NCBI GenBank assembly: GCA_023376005.1
Contig: CM042157.1
Coordinates: forward strand, 67,413,960 to 67,477,959
From: Doryteuthis pealeii
Lineage: Eukaryota; Mollusca; Cephalopoda; Myopsida; Loliginidae
Length of the DNA stretch: 64,000 bases
Reading direction: 5' to 3'
The notes below the pieces were generated by a model. It was not told where the DNA came from. It saw only the letters and a program-made list of their open reading frames with translations, and did no database searches. Below are positions 22,777-32,942 of this stretch, piece after piece; within the stretch, counting starts at the first letter, position 1; each line of letters opens with the position of its first letter. The translations under genes were made by a program, and so were the position numbers.

Positions 22777-22947
22777 TAAAGGTACATGGTAATAACCTAC
22801 TCGAGTTTCACCATAAGGATCTTCAGGGTTAAATCCACTGGATTAATCAAGATATTGATTAATTGCATTCGATGATTAATCTAGTGGATTTAACCCTGAA
22901 GATCCTTATGGTGAAACTCGAGTAGGTTATTACCGTGTACCTTTTAT
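22777..22947. mobile_element. Palindromic MITE, ~73-bp arms
   Basis: The left arm reads taaaggtacatggtaataac, then ctactcgagtttcaccataa. The right arm is its near-perfect complement ending gtgtaccttttat. The centre is a short AT-rich loop (about 22850..22872). A single diverged arm is at 18207..18285. Confidence 0.8.
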
Positions 22948-23137
22948 GATAATAAATTTGCTCTACTAACGTATTGAGCGCTTTATATTTGTTATATTGC
23001 TGTCTTATCATTGTGAAACTTGAATCAACTAACCACTGTGACCATTTTCACCGGTAAGTCACTTTTTCCACAAATACCATATATATAGATAGATATTTTA
23101 TCTTTTTACTCATTTGATTTTTTCTGATTTATTTCAG
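22948..23137 (+). other. Intron end upstream of GPR180-like exon
   Basis: The last ~35 bases are pyrimidine-rich (ttttttctgatttatttcag) and end in AG at 23136..23137, a good splice acceptor. No upstream coding exon was recognised in the preceding 22 kb. Confidence 0.65.
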
Positions 23138-24280
23138 GATGACCCAAAGGATGTTATTGATGGATACCAATTCACATATCGAATACGAGATTTGGAGCGT
23201 CCAAGGTTCTGGTATCTCAGTATGACCGGTTGTCGCCGAGAAATCTTTAACCAGACATCATGCGAATGGGTACAGTCACCGACCAACATTGAGATCGCTT
23301 ATGACATATGGATGGTCAATGGTCATCCTTCCACCAAACACATCAATCCCTTCGAACACCAATTCTCCTTTGAACTGCACGATGTCGTCGAAATCTATCT
23401 GATTGCTTTGTTGTTCTACTGTATATTATTACCTATTTGGTTGCGGGCTTGCAACAAACTAACCCAACACCCAGTCACTAAATTGCTCACCCTGAACATC
23501 GTCCTCGAGTTGGTCGGCATCCTGCTCAACTTCCTGCATGTTATAAAATTTGCGTTTGACGGCATTGGCCTGTCGTGGTTGTCGATCATCGGTAACGGAA
23601 TTGACGTCTTGGCCGAGTGTCTTTTTGTTCTATTGGTTCTGGTCATCGCAAAAGGTTGGGCAATCACACGTATCCATCTCGAGGGCAGGTGGATAGTCTT
23701 CTCCGTCTGGGGTTTTTACACTTTCCTCAACGCCTTGCTCTTTGTGTGGAACCTCACAGAAATCGATATCATCTCGAATATCGACGAATGGCAGACCGGA
23801 CCGGGATACCTTACTCTTCTTTTCCGCATAGTCATAATGCTGTGGTTCCTTTTTGAACTTCGTCGGACATTCCACAACGATCCACAGTCAAAGAGATTGC
23901 TTTTTTTTCAGCATTTTGGCGCAGGAATCCTCGTCTGGTTCTTCTACCTCCCTGTTCTTGTAATGATCAGTTCCCAGATCTCTGCCCTTTGGCGCTACAA
24001 AACTATTCTCAGTATTACGTACGGTGCCGATTACCTGTCGGCTATTTGTCTTGTGCATCTCTTGTGGCCTTCACGATCCGTTCTGTATCTTATCAAGCAG
24101 GATGGTCTCATTGGCACTTATGAAATGGAGGTCACAGGATTTTTGGAGGGGGTGTCGGAGAACAGTTCTACTGCTCAACTCTTACCGAATGAAGAAATTG
24201 AAAAGATAAAAGACAATGATGATTCTTCTCTACAAAATGGTAATGTCCATACAATAGAGAAAGACCTTTTGTTTGACTGA
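23138..24280 (+). CDS. GPR180: GPR180-like GOST seven-TM protein, 3' exon
   Basis: A single exon of 380 codons with a TGA stop, opened by a splice acceptor in phase 0. The in-frame ATG at 23114 lies in the intron and is not the start. Residues 1-80 form the end of a luminal GOST-like domain: a possible disulphide pair C32/C42, an N-glycosylation site N38-Q-T, and the NPF.H.FS motif at 70-77. Seven hydrophobic segments follow at about 86-102, 114-136, 147-173, 184-204, 222-241, 258-279 and 289-311, with DGIG and KGW.I.R between and after helices 2 and 3. The tail is polar and acidic. Motifs such as NPF.H.FS, DGIG, GW.I.R and ILWF...PVL fit GPR180 better than TMEM145, but a TMEM145 assignment cannot be excluded. 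The family works in secretory or plasma membranes; human GPR180 has been linked to TGF-beta signalling. About 80-120 N-terminal residues with the signal peptide are missing. The exon is clearly GC-richer than its flanks. Confidence 0.88.
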   Translation, partial: DDPKDVIDGYQFTYRIRDLERPRFWYLSMTGCRREIFNQTSCEWVQSPTNIEIAYDIWMVNGHPSTKHINPFEHQFSFELHDVVEIYLIALLFYCILLPIWLRACNKLTQHPVTKLLTLNIVLELVGILLNFLHVIKFAFDGIGLSWLSIIGNGIDVLAECLFVLLVLVIAKGWAITRIHLEGRWIVFSVWGFYTFLNALLFVWNLTEIDIISNIDEWQTGPGYLTLLFRIVIMLWFLFELRRTFHNDPQSKRLLFFQHFGAGILVWFFYLPVLVMISSQISALWRYKTILSITYGADYLSAICLVHLLWPSRSVLYLIKQDGLIGTYEMEVTGFLEGVSENSSTAQLLPNEEIEKIKDNDDSSLQNGNVHTIEKDLLFD

Positions 24281-24305
24281 TAATTTTTATGCAAATGGTT
24301 GTTGT
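24281..24305 (+). other. Start of probable 3' UTR
   Basis: Runs from the stop codon straight into a microsatellite. No unambiguous poly(A) signal was identified for this gene. Confidence 0.45.
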
Positions 24306-24308
24306 GAT

Positions 24309-24560
24309 ATAATATATATATATATGTATATACGATATATACGATATATATGTATATACGATATATATGTATATACGATATATACGATATATATGTATAT
24401 ACGATATATATGTATATACGATATATATGATGTATATACGATATATACGATATATATGTATATACGATATATATGTATATACGATATATACGATATATAT
24501 GATATATACGATATATACGATATATATGTATATATGTATATGAAACATATATATATAATT
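24309..24560. repeat. TATACGATATA-type compound microsatellite
   Basis: About 250 bases of TATACGATATATACGATATA alternating with tgtatatacgatatata units, starting 29 bases after the stop codon. Long Y/I frames on both strands are by-products. Confidence 0.92.
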
Positions 24561-24648
24561 ATTTTTGAAGGAGTCCTTTTTACAGAATGCCAAACTTTCA
24601 CAAAATTAGAATATTAATCTTTGTTTCAATATTTTTGAAAGGGGGAGT

Positions 24649-24912
24649 GGGCGGTTTAGCTCAGTCGGTAGATCATCTGCCTTGGAATCGCTAGTTCTCA
24701 CAAGATACCAGTCCTCACCAAATTGGCACATGAGTAGTACAGCTTGGTTAATCTGATCTGTACGGCAAAACATCTGGGAGCCGACAGTAGGTGTGGCATT
24801 CCGCCTCAGCAAAAAAAAAAGACAATCTACCTGTTCTAGCACAAGTGAAAGGGGGATAGACTCCCTCGTTGTTTGGCTGATACCGATAATAGGCCACTCC
24901 GCCGACTTTACT
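24649..24912 (+). mobile_element. SINE-B, full length
   Basis: The head ggtttagctcagtcggtaga resembles tRNA-Lys (A box), followed by gagtagtacagcttgg, an A-rich linker, a caatctacctgttctagc block, gatagactccctcg and a tttactttt tail. Confidence 0.8.
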
Positions 24913-25124
24913 TTTTTATTTTTGAAGTTGTAGAAATTTTCTGTGGGTTTTTTTCTTTTTGTTTTTGTTTTTTTGTTTTTTATCTCATTGAATTTGTTAA
25001 AATTCTTTTCTGGTTTTTCTTTCTGTTTGTAAATCTTTGTCACTTTTGTGAGTGTTCTCCAGAAAGAAAAGGAAATATTTATTAAAAAAATAAGTATAAA
25101 AATACTTTTAAGACAGACCATGTG
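24913..25124. other. T-rich low-complexity DNA
   Basis: T/G-rich tract at 24905..25080. Frames on both strands are compositional. Confidence 0.7.
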
Positions 25125-25617
25125 ACAATAGGGTAGGTTGATTTTTCACTTTTTAAAAAATTTCAAATTCTCTCAAACAGCAAAAATTGTGTATTGGTAT
25201 AATGAATACTGATACCAAAAACTAGATCTCTTACTTGTACGATTATTTGAGGAAATAACATCAAATATCATCTATTAAAATGCACCAAAAAATCCTCGTT
25301 TTTGCAACATTTAGCCTAGAATTTGGCTAGAAAATTTTTAAATTTCAATATTTAAAATAGAAGGCTTTCATTTTAAATGAAGCGAATAAAATATAACTAG
25401 AATTCAATTGGAAATATGTCCCCACCCCATCACCACCAACACCTGATATGCTGCTTTTTACCTAATAATTAAACTGTAACAGTGATAATATTTTAAAAGA
25501 ATGAAATCTATTTCCTCAAAGTTTTGAAGAAAAATATTTTGTGTGGTAATTCTTTGTTAATTTGCAACTTTCACCACATGGGAGATGTTACAGTTCTAAA
25601 AATCGACCTACCCTAAT
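25125..25617 (+). mobile_element. MITE-I, gggtaggt inverted ends
   Basis: The left end aatagggtaggttgattttt is matched by the right end aaaatcgacctaccctaat. The interior motifs gtattggtataatgaatact, gcaccaaaaaatcctcg and cacatgggagatgttacag are shared with 30829 and 45211. It is about 493 bp and noncoding; the superfamily is unknown. Confidence 0.82.
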
Positions 25618-25861
25618 GTAACAATATGGCTACCATCCATGTATTAATGAAGGAAAATTACAAATTTACCTCCTTAAAACAAAGAGCACCAATTAATTTG
25701 TTTGTATTAAGTGTTTTATGTACTAAGATATGCATTCGATTTTCATCCTTTCAGCTCAGAAAAAAAAGACCTGTTTTAAACTTAACACACCAAAGAACTA
25801 AAATATAAAGTAGATGTTCAGTCAACATTTTCTGTTTTAATGATCTTATATAGTCGGTTAA

Positions 25862-26356
25862 AACTCTTAACATCCTGTTGGGAATTTTTTAAAAGTCCAG
25901 AGCCCCATTCCTATAAGGATTTATCAAAAATATATATATATGTATATACAATATATATGTATATACGATACATATATGTATATGAAAACATATATAATTA
26001 TTTTTGAAGGAGTCCTTTTTACAGAATACCAAACTTTCACAAAATTAGAATATTAATCTTTGTTTCAATATTTTTGAAAGGGGGAGTGGGCGGTTTAGCT
26101 CAGTCGGTAGAGCATCTGCCTTGGAATTGCTAGTTCTCACAAGATACCAGTCCTCACCAAATTGGCACATGAGTAGTACAGCTTGCTTAATCTGATCTGT
26201 AGTGGCCTTTTCATTTAAAGTTACCAGAGTTATTTCCCTTTAATTTAAGTCTTCTAAATATGTTTAATATTACATTTAAACAAAGGCTATCGTTAGGGGC
26301 AGATTAGGAAAACGAATGTAACTTCCGGCCAGGCGGAATGAGGCGGTATAAGATGT
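25862..26356 (+). mobile_element. MITE-H disrupted by a duplicated segment
   Basis: The left part (25862..25924) has ctcttaacatcctgtt and ttcctataaggatttatc. The right part (26204..26356) has ggccttttcatttaaagtta through acttccggccaggcggaatg. Between them sits a foreign block (see 25925..26203). The right end runs into SINE-B. Confidence 0.7.
25925..26203 (+). repeat. Copy of DNA downstream of the GPR180-like exon
   Basis: Nearly identical to about 24490..24763: a remnant of the TATA microsatellite, then tgaaggagtcctttttacag, a ttcacaaaattagaatatta stretch, tgaaagggggagtgggcggt, and the first ~115 bases of the SINE-B. Only scattered substitutions separate the two, so the duplication is young. 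Confidence 0.82.
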
Positions 26357-26607
26357 TTTAAGCTCAGTCAGTAGAGCATCTGCCTCGGAATCATGAGGTT
26401 CCAATTTTAAAATACCTGTCCCTGCCAATTCAGCGCATGAGTAGCACAGCTTGGATCTGTATGATAAAGTGGTGCGTTGATGGTTACTGCGGCATTCCAC
26501 CTCAGATACAAAAACAATCTACCTGTTCTAGCGCCTGTGGAAAGGAGATAGACTCCCTCACTGTCAGCTGATATCGACAATAGGACACTCTGTTGACTTT
26601 TTACTTT
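26356..26607 (+). mobile_element. SINE-B, full length
   Basis: The head agctcagtcagtagagcatc, body gagtagcacagcttggatct, block caatctacctgttctagcgc and a gatagactccctc segment lead to a T-rich end. It replaces the right terminus of MITE-H. Confidence 0.78.
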
Positions 26608-26682
26608 ATATAACTTGATTGATTTTGGAAAACCTGCTTTGAAATATAACAATTTGGTACAATGGGTTAAATTGGGCGTTCT

Positions 26683-26815
26683 ATCATGGTGTAATGGATA
26701 GCAATCTAGTTTGCAGATTCATTACTACTAAATAGTGAGTCTTATCCTCGCTGGGCGCCCCATACTTGCGACCTTGTGTCACATCTTACCATGTCAAACG
26801 GGTTATGTAAATACC
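26683..26815 (+). mobile_element. SINE-D, tRNA-like head
   Basis: The head tcatggtgtaatggatagca (A-box-like), then tagtgagtcttatcctcgct, and a ccttgtgtcacatc end similar to the SINE-A tail. Related to 3420..3560. Confidence 0.58.
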
Positions 26816-27581
26816 TACAGGGTGGCTTGAATGTTTTGTCACCCATACGTGTTATATATATATAACCCAAAATCCTAGAAAATAATTTAATTTTTAAAGG
26901 TATTTTTTTATAGAGGTAAAATAATTACATAACTTATATATTAACTTATATTACATATATATTAAAACGATAAATAATGAAAGTTAAAACAATATGTAGG
27001 GGTGACAAGACTTTCAGACCCTCCTAGCGAATGGGTTAAGTTTGGAACTTTGGTTGAAAGATAAATCAATTATTACATTTTTTACACTTGTATTTTTAAA
27101 CATTTGACAATATTCATTTGGAAAATATTTTTCTCTTGTGATACTGCACACTTGTCAATATTGCAGTTTTGATTTTTTGTTTTTGTTTCTATGAAGGCTT
27201 GGCAATTTGTGTATTGTTCTTCCAGCATTTCAAACAAAATTCTCTTTAACAAAGGGAGATAATCCAATGCTTGCATTCATTTTCAAGGTGGGAGTCTTGA
27301 TAGTTTTTTGAAGACAAAAAAAATTGCTGAAAATTATGGCAACAAAAAAAATAAAAATAGATAAAATAAATATAATATCATAGTAATGGATTTTTAGTAA
27401 TAAAAAGTAAGAATGTTGAAATTTCAATTATTATTAAATAAACTGTTTAATTTTAAATTTAATTAACAGTCAAAATTTAAGCCATTTTCTGTGTATTTTT
27501 TTCCAAATCAAATGACATATTTGTACCTTGATTTAATCAATGTATTAAAATATTTACAGCCACACAATGCACATATGCATT
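26816..27581. other. AT-rich intergenic DNA, no gene seen
   Basis: No repeat family recognised. Frames on the minus strand are short and compositionally biased. Confidence 0.6.
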
Positions 27582-28240
27582 TCTAATAATAATGGAGATT
27601 AGGTTTCTATTTGTCTGTAACCGAAACTATGTCACTGTTTACGTCACATTATCCAAAATCTTCATAACATAGAACAAATACACTCAAAATCTGAGCATGC
27701 AATTCTCTTTAACGAAGGTCCTTATTGTTTTTTAAAACAAGTTTTAATAAATACATGCCCGGTAATATATATTTATATATAGTTTATTCTATTTTAATAT
27801 ATATTTAAAGTAATCAGAACTAAGTTTCCATTACAAATTGTTTTATTTTATTTTTTTTTTTTTTTTTACTCGTTTAATAAATTTTATGATTTTACTTACT
27901 TATGATACAAACTCTCTGACATTGAATTTTTAACTCCCACCCCCTTAGGCAATATCTTTCAAAAATCAATTTTTACACTGACTGGAGGGCGTTTTTTTTT
28001 TCTTTTTTGCTAGTTAATATAAAGATATATAGATAAATGTCATTGAGTCAATCTGGAAGAAATATCTAATTTTAATTTTTACACTGCCCGTTATGCCTTT
28101 TTTTTTTTTTTTTTTTTTTTTGACTAGTTAATTTAATGGCTTTAGTTAAGGCTCTATGAATAGCTGTAGCAATCTAATTATTCTTATTGTTCATTTTTTT
28201 CTCTTGATTTATAAAAGATAAGATAAAACAAAAAAACTGG
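27582..28240 (+). mobile_element. Composite Helitron with serial CTAG ends
   Basis: Starts TCTAATAATAATGGAGATTA. The first CTAG terminus is at 28010..28013 after the actggagggcg hairpin region, and a second is at 28124..28127 after an extra segment (gtcattgagtcaatctggaa). It continues into ttaatggctttagttaaggc. Inverted counterpart of 16845..17471. T runs of 20-30 bases precede the second end. Confidence 0.65.
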
Positions 28241-28404
28241 GCAATATAGCATTATAAAAAAAAAAAACCAAAAACATAAGAATTCACATTAACATTGTGT
28301 TTTATAATTTAATAGATTTAGTTTTGTTTACCAAAATTAAGTATAGTCTTCATCATTATTGGCATCACAGTCTCGGAAGACAATCGATGTCATACCCTAG
28401 AGTT

Positions 28405-28705
28405 ATGTTCTAGCACATCATCTTCTGTGACTGTGAAGGCTAATGTGTGAAAGACAGTTTTGACCACAGATTTCACATGTGAAGGCCAGTCCTTAACATA
28501 TTGATGGTGTGCTCTGTTGCTGTTGCTTTCTCTTGGTCCTCTTTGCTTCATGGTGTTGTACCAGGGTGACTTCAAACATGAATAGCCTGTTGCAGAGAGC
28601 CCACCACCACCAAAGGTGGTCCTGAGCCAAATTTTCCCAGCTGGCAGGATTGATGTTAAAGGACTTGAGATCATACTTGTAGACATCCTTAGAATAATCT
28701 TAGAT
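28405..28705 (-). pseudogene. LINE ORF2 C-terminal relic
   Basis: The minus strand reads YKYDLKSFNINPASWENLAQ, DHLWWWWALCNRLF, then a basic stretch (EAKRTKRKQQQQ), one in-frame stop, and FTCEICGQNCLSHISLHSHR before another stop. The order W(E).LA.(D)...W, basic linker, C..C....(S)(H)I.L.SH is a common C-terminal layout of animal LINE-type endonuclease/reverse-transcriptase proteins. No catalytic domain remains. A different frame over the same bases appears longer but has no such pattern. Confidence 0.6.
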
Positions 28706-29032
28706 TGCATTTTCTAAGTGTAGACATTGATGACAATTATGTAAGGGTTCAAATATCCAAGGGGGTAGTGAAAATGGTGAGTTCAATTCCAATTCTTCAT
28801 ATTTGATTTTTTTTGTTTGATTGATATGTTGCCAAAATTGGTTACTAGAAGAACATTTAACACTGCTTGTTTGTTTTTTTTTTTTTTTTTTTTTTTTGTA
28901 TTTTTAAATGTTTATTGTGCCATATGCCAAGGTAAAAAAATTTTTTTTTTTTTTTTTAAATCATCCAAATTTGGATTTGAAATTTATTTTGATCAGTTGA
29001 ATTTGATCTTTAGCTTAAGGATTTATTCCGAT
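28706..29032. other. T-rich intergenic DNA, no gene seen
   Basis: Long T runs at about 28878..28898 and 28940..28958. Nothing else recognised. Confidence 0.7.
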
Positions 29033-29430
29033 TAAGGTCTTCAGCAATGAGCCTGTTCAATACTTAATTGGGTGACCACTTAAACAACAGCAGGTACTGT
29101 AAGCAGCCCGACTCTTTGTTTATCAAAATGACTTGATTCAACATTAACTCTTAACATCCTGTTGAGAATTTTCTAAGTCCAGAGCATTCCTATAAGGATT
29201 TATCAAAAAATGGCTAAAAATGATCTTTGCATCTAAAGTTACCTGTTATTTCCCTTAAATCAAAGACTTCTAAATATGTTTAATATTACATTTAAACAAA
29301 GGCTATTATTTGAGGCGGATTAGGAAAATGAAGGAGATTTCTGGCCAGGTGGAATAGGACTTTAAGAGTTAAATGACCCAAAAAAGATTGATATGCCTTG
29401 AAACAAAACCAACCAAACAAACAAAATTCT
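29033..29430 (+). mobile_element. 5S-SINE, 5'-truncated and split by MITE-H
   Basis: Bases 29033..29147 give the latter part of a 5S rRNA-like head (tcagcaatgagcctgttcaa, ttgggtgaccacttaa, caggtactgtaagc) and the body. The tail (aatgaccc...gattgatatgcc) resumes at 29369. The uninterrupted sister at 29881 shows the join. Confidence 0.78.
29148..29368 (+). mobile_element. MITE-H, single-unit form
   Basis: The ends CTCTTAACATCC and GGACTTTAAGAG lie between TTAA copies at 29144..29147 and 29369..29372. The interior has one ~125-bp unit instead of five. The empty site at about 30037 (cattaaatgaccc) proves a TTAA target duplication. Confidence 0.88.
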
Positions 29431-29880
29431 TCAACGCTTTGTTTGCACAACAGTGAAATTATTCAAAATGATTTCCCAATTTGAAATGTTACTAAATTCA
29501 GATGAACAAAACCTTAACACTTGTAACAGAATGAGAATGCTCCTATGGAAGCACTCCTTTATCACCATTGCTCCCAGGTCCACTCTGACCCAGGGGTGGT
29601 AGGACTTGTTAGGGTCCCATCTCTGGGTTAAATAGAAAAAAAATGTGTTTAAAACAAACTGAGTACCCATCAAGAATGAATCGAACAAAAACGTTTTTGG
29701 CATAAAATGACTCAACAAGGGTTGACATGCCGTAAAACCCAACCAACCACTTACTCCTAGATTCCAAGAAACCCTTAAAGAAGGCTGGAGGATACATCGG
29801 CCGAAACGTTGTGTGTATATATACCAATAAAGATGAGGATGACAGTTTGAAAAATCCAAATAATACATATTATTGGGGGA
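29431..29880 (+). repeat. Composite repeat: 5S-SINE flank, element E tail, foldback G arm
   Basis: 29425..29570 (gctttgtttgcacaacagtg, tttcccaatttgaaatgtta) is repeated at 30090..30240 and 44205..44330. Element E tail at 29570..29750 (ctctgacccaggggtggtag). Foldback G arm at 29757..29880 (ggccgaaacgttg, ataaagatgaggatgacagt). Minus-strand frames are shadows. Confidence 0.65.
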
Positions 29881-30090
29881 TTATGATCGTCAAGCTCAAA
29901 GTACCAGTTCCTGCTTGATCACTGAAGTTAAGCAACAATGGGTCTATTCAATGCTTAATTGAGTGACCACTTAAGCAACTGCAGGTACTGTAAGCTACCT
30001 GAGTTCTTTGTTTATCAAAATGACTTAATTTGACATTAAATGACCCTAAAAAAGATTGATATGCCTTGAAACAAAACCAACTAAACGAAC
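29881..30090 (+). mobile_element. 5S-SINE, full-length head
   Basis: The head is clearly 5S rRNA-derived: ctgcttgatcactgaagtta then agcaacaatgggtct (box A and intermediate element region), ttgagtgaccacttaagc (box C region) and caggtactgtaag (3' stem). It then has a short body and the shared tail (cattaaatgaccc, gattgatatgcc) ending in aaacaaaacc. Internal Pol III (TFIIIA-type) promoter use is inferred from the head. The 5S identity is too low for a functional 5S gene. Confidence 0.82.
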
Positions 30091-30330
30091 AAAATTCTTC
30101 AACGCTTTGTTTGCACAACAGTGAAATTATTCAAAAGGATTTCCCAATTTGAAATGTTACTAAATTCGGATAAACAAAACCTTAACACTTGTAACAGAAT
30201 GAGAATGCTCCTATGGAAGCACCCCTTTAATTACCATTGCTCCCAGGTCCACTCTGACCCGGGGTGGTGGTAGTAATAGACTTCATGCGGCATTAAATGA
30301 CCTGAAAGAGATTTTCATATGCCGTAAAAC
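30091..30330 (+). repeat. Duplicate of 29425..29600 flank
   Basis: Same order as the upstream copy: caacgctttgtttgcacaac, aatgagaatgctcctatgga, then ccactctgacccggggtggt. It ends with another shared-tail variant (cattaaatgacctgaaagag). Confidence 0.7.
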
Positions 30331-30828
30331 AAAACAACCGCAAATGTATCATGGGACATTTTATGTTAAATAATGTGAATATGGAGCGGTCCTCCCAAGA
30401 CATAATTGAAAATAAATGTCCACTAGATATTTTGAATTAAACTCCCAAATTTTTATCATCATTTGACCTCTTTGTTAGCTGCTGACCTTTGCCTAAAAAA
30501 TGATTATATGCTAGCTAATAAATGAACAATATTTGGAATGGAAGAATTCTTAAAAACCAGTCTGCTACTGGTTATGTAATATTTATTTTTGTATTCAATA
30601 TATATTATATATCTACTGTGTATGTCAGCATGATAGAGACAGGCTTATTTGTAGTCGAGAGGTCTCAAGTTCAATCCCAAGTGTAGATTTGATCATGCTT
30701 GTCATTGTTAACTTTTTCCTCTACTTATGACTTAATTCTGTTTTCATGCAAATGTAATGATAAATGTGCAGTCAGAACAATTTCAAATGTCGGTTATTTA
30801 AATTATAACGCAGATATTGTCAAAACAC
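30331..30828. other. AT-rich intergenic DNA, no gene seen
   Basis: Possible diverged SINE head near 30625..30700 (gagaggtctcaagttcaatc is B-box-like), not assigned. Confidence 0.55.
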
Positions 30829-31327
30829 AATAGGGTAGGTTGATTTTTCACTTTTTAAAAAAAAATTTCAAATTCTCTCAAACAGCGAAAGTTGTGTATT
30901 GGTATAATGAATACTGATACCAAAAAACTAAATCTCTTACTTGCATGATGGTTTGAGGAAATAGCATCAAATATCATCTACTAAAGTGCACCAAAAAATC
31001 CTCGTTTTTGCAACATTTAGCCTAGAAATTGGCTAGAAAATTTAGCAATTTCCATATTTAAAACAGAGAAGGTTGTCATTTTAAATGAAGTGAATAAAAT
31101 ATAACTAGAATTCAAATTGAAAATATGACCCCTCCTTCACCACCAACACCTGATATGCTGCTTTTTACCTAATAATTAAGCTGTAATAGTGATAACATTT
31201 AAAAGATTGAAATATATTTCCTCAAACGAAGGAAGTTTTGAAGAAAAATATTTTGCGGTAATTCTTTGTTAATTTGCAACTTTCGCCACATGGGAGATGT
31301 TACAGATCTAAAATCGACCTACCCTAA
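30829..31327 (+). mobile_element. MITE-I
   Basis: Inverted ends aatagggtaggttgattttt and aaatcgacctaccctaat. The interior is co-linear with 25125..25617. Confidence 0.82.
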
Positions 31328-31799
31328 TAAGCAATATTACAACCTAGTAATAATAACACTTACCATGTTCAAATGATGTCAGTTAATGTTTTTTTTAATT
31401 TTTTTTTTTAATACTACTTACATGTTAAGCACCAAAAAAAAGATGTTAATTAACGTCCCCATCTTGAATTTTGCGCCTTGTCTTCATTTTGTCCTCCACA
31501 CCACACACTGCTTTCCAGTAATGTTATTTAATCTCTGCAGAATATCTATTATTATATTCTTGGCCTACATACATCAGCAAAAACAAAAAACACTTCCCTC
31601 AAAAAAAAAAAGAAAAAAAAAAATCCCCCCAAAAAACAAACAAAAAACACCCCCCAACAAACAAACCTCCCCAAAAAATGGCACTAAAGATGTTTATAGA
31701 AGATAACCATTATGCCTTCATTTTAAAATGATTAAAATAACAAAAAAGTCTTAAATTGTAGAATTGCTTTTTGATAACTTTGCAGTATGTAAATTAAAC
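31328..31799. other. Low-complexity intergenic DNA
   Basis: A/C-rich tract at 31575..31685 (AAAAA and CCCC runs) that opens a meaningless K/P frame. No gene. Confidence 0.7.
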
Positions 31800-31801
31800 T
31801 A

Positions 31802-32193
31802 CCGTATATACTCGCAGATAGGTTGCACTTTTTTTAACCAAAAATTCCACCAAAATCAGTGGTGCGACCTATCCATTCAATATAAACAAAAAAAACAGCA
31901 CTACTTTAGTCTTTATTTATCATTAAGTTGCAACAATCAGTGATTGCTGTCTCATTTACAATTATATCTCTAAGAAATGCAGCCCTTATTTTTATATGTT
32001 TGCATTATGCATCACTGTCTATGGCAAAGTGTTCTAGATCTAATATTTGTAAGCAAAATCTTGAAACAAAGGTGAATATTTTATAAAGTTTTATCTTAGA
32101 ATAGGCAGATTATAATGTGATCAATCTGTGGGTCAACCACAAATTAGGGGGGTGATCTATCTACTGGTGCGACCTATCTACGAGTATATGTGG
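31802..32193. mobile_element. TA-target MITE, ccgtatatactcg ends
   Basis: The left end CCGTATATACTCGCAGATAG and the right end ctatctacgagtatatgtgg are inverted repeats. TA dinucleotides flank both ends (31800..31801 and 32194..32195), as expected for Tc1/mariner/pogo-type insertion. It has subterminal ggtgcgacctatc motifs and no coding capacity. Confidence 0.82.
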
Positions 32194-32514
32194 TATATTT
32201 CACTTTAAGAGGTTTGAAAAATTTATTACAATTTCTATGTTGATTAAAATTTCATCTTGTCAGGTTATGTATTGAACTTACCAAGTACTTAGCAATGATC
32301 TGTGCTGAGACTGGAAGATTTTTTTTTTTTTCTTTTCTTTTTTTAAAAATTTACATTTGTGTTTGAGATTTGAAAAAAAAAATCTGAAATATTTGTCAGA
32401 TTATTTCATATACAACACATTAAATAAATCAAGTTTTAGCAAATTCTTTATTAATGATGTTTTTAAATTATTCAATTTTGCTTCATAAAAAATTAACTTA
32501 TTTGTCTGAATTAT
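32194..32514. other. AT-rich intergenic DNA, no gene seen
   Basis: T-rich run at about 32320..32345. Nothing recognised. Confidence 0.65.
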
Positions 32515-32900
32515 TTTAGATGAGGCTTGATATGCATTATTTTGATTTTTTTTTTTTTTTTTTCCTGGACTGTTGTTTTCATCTCTGCTGCTTGGGCAAC
32601 AGCCCATCCACCATAACAACCTTCCCCGGCTATGTAGTTTAAAAAAAAAAAAAAAAATTTTTTTGGACACTACTTCATCATCTTTTGCAGATGGAAGGAT
32701 GCCAACGACAATAAAACCACTATTTCAGTTATTGTACTTTTTGCCCAAACTATTCAAAATGTCTTCCCAAGTTGAATTATTACTTTACTTGGATAGACAA
32801 GCTAAACCTGATAAAAGACTGGAGAATACAATGGCTGAAATGTATTTTTATATATCACAATAGAGATGAGGACAACAGTCCGAAAAATCAAAATAATACA
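32515..32900. mobile_element. Foldback G with 5S-SINE-flank-like interior
   Basis: Starts gatgaggcttgatatgcatt followed by a T run and ctggactgttgttttcatct. Ends agatgaggacaacagtccga then aaaatcaaaataat, the inverse of the start. The interior 32700..32830 (actattcaaaatgtcttccc) is a diverged copy of the 29430 flank. Confidence 0.65.
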
Positions 32901-32942
32901 AATTTAACTAGTTATGTAAGTAGCCCTTTGTTAAAACACAGG

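Noticed and set aside
24655..24730. Functional tRNA-Lys gene
   Set aside because: Only the D-arm and part of the anticodon region look tRNA-like; the acceptor stem does not pair and the SINE-B body follows.
24606..25121. 171-residue minus-strand frame
   Set aside because: Crosses a SINE-B and a T-rich tract; K/N/F-rich composition explains it.
29881..30005. Functional 5S rRNA gene
   Set aside because: Several conserved 5S positions are lost and the sequence runs straight into a SINE body and tail found in other copies.
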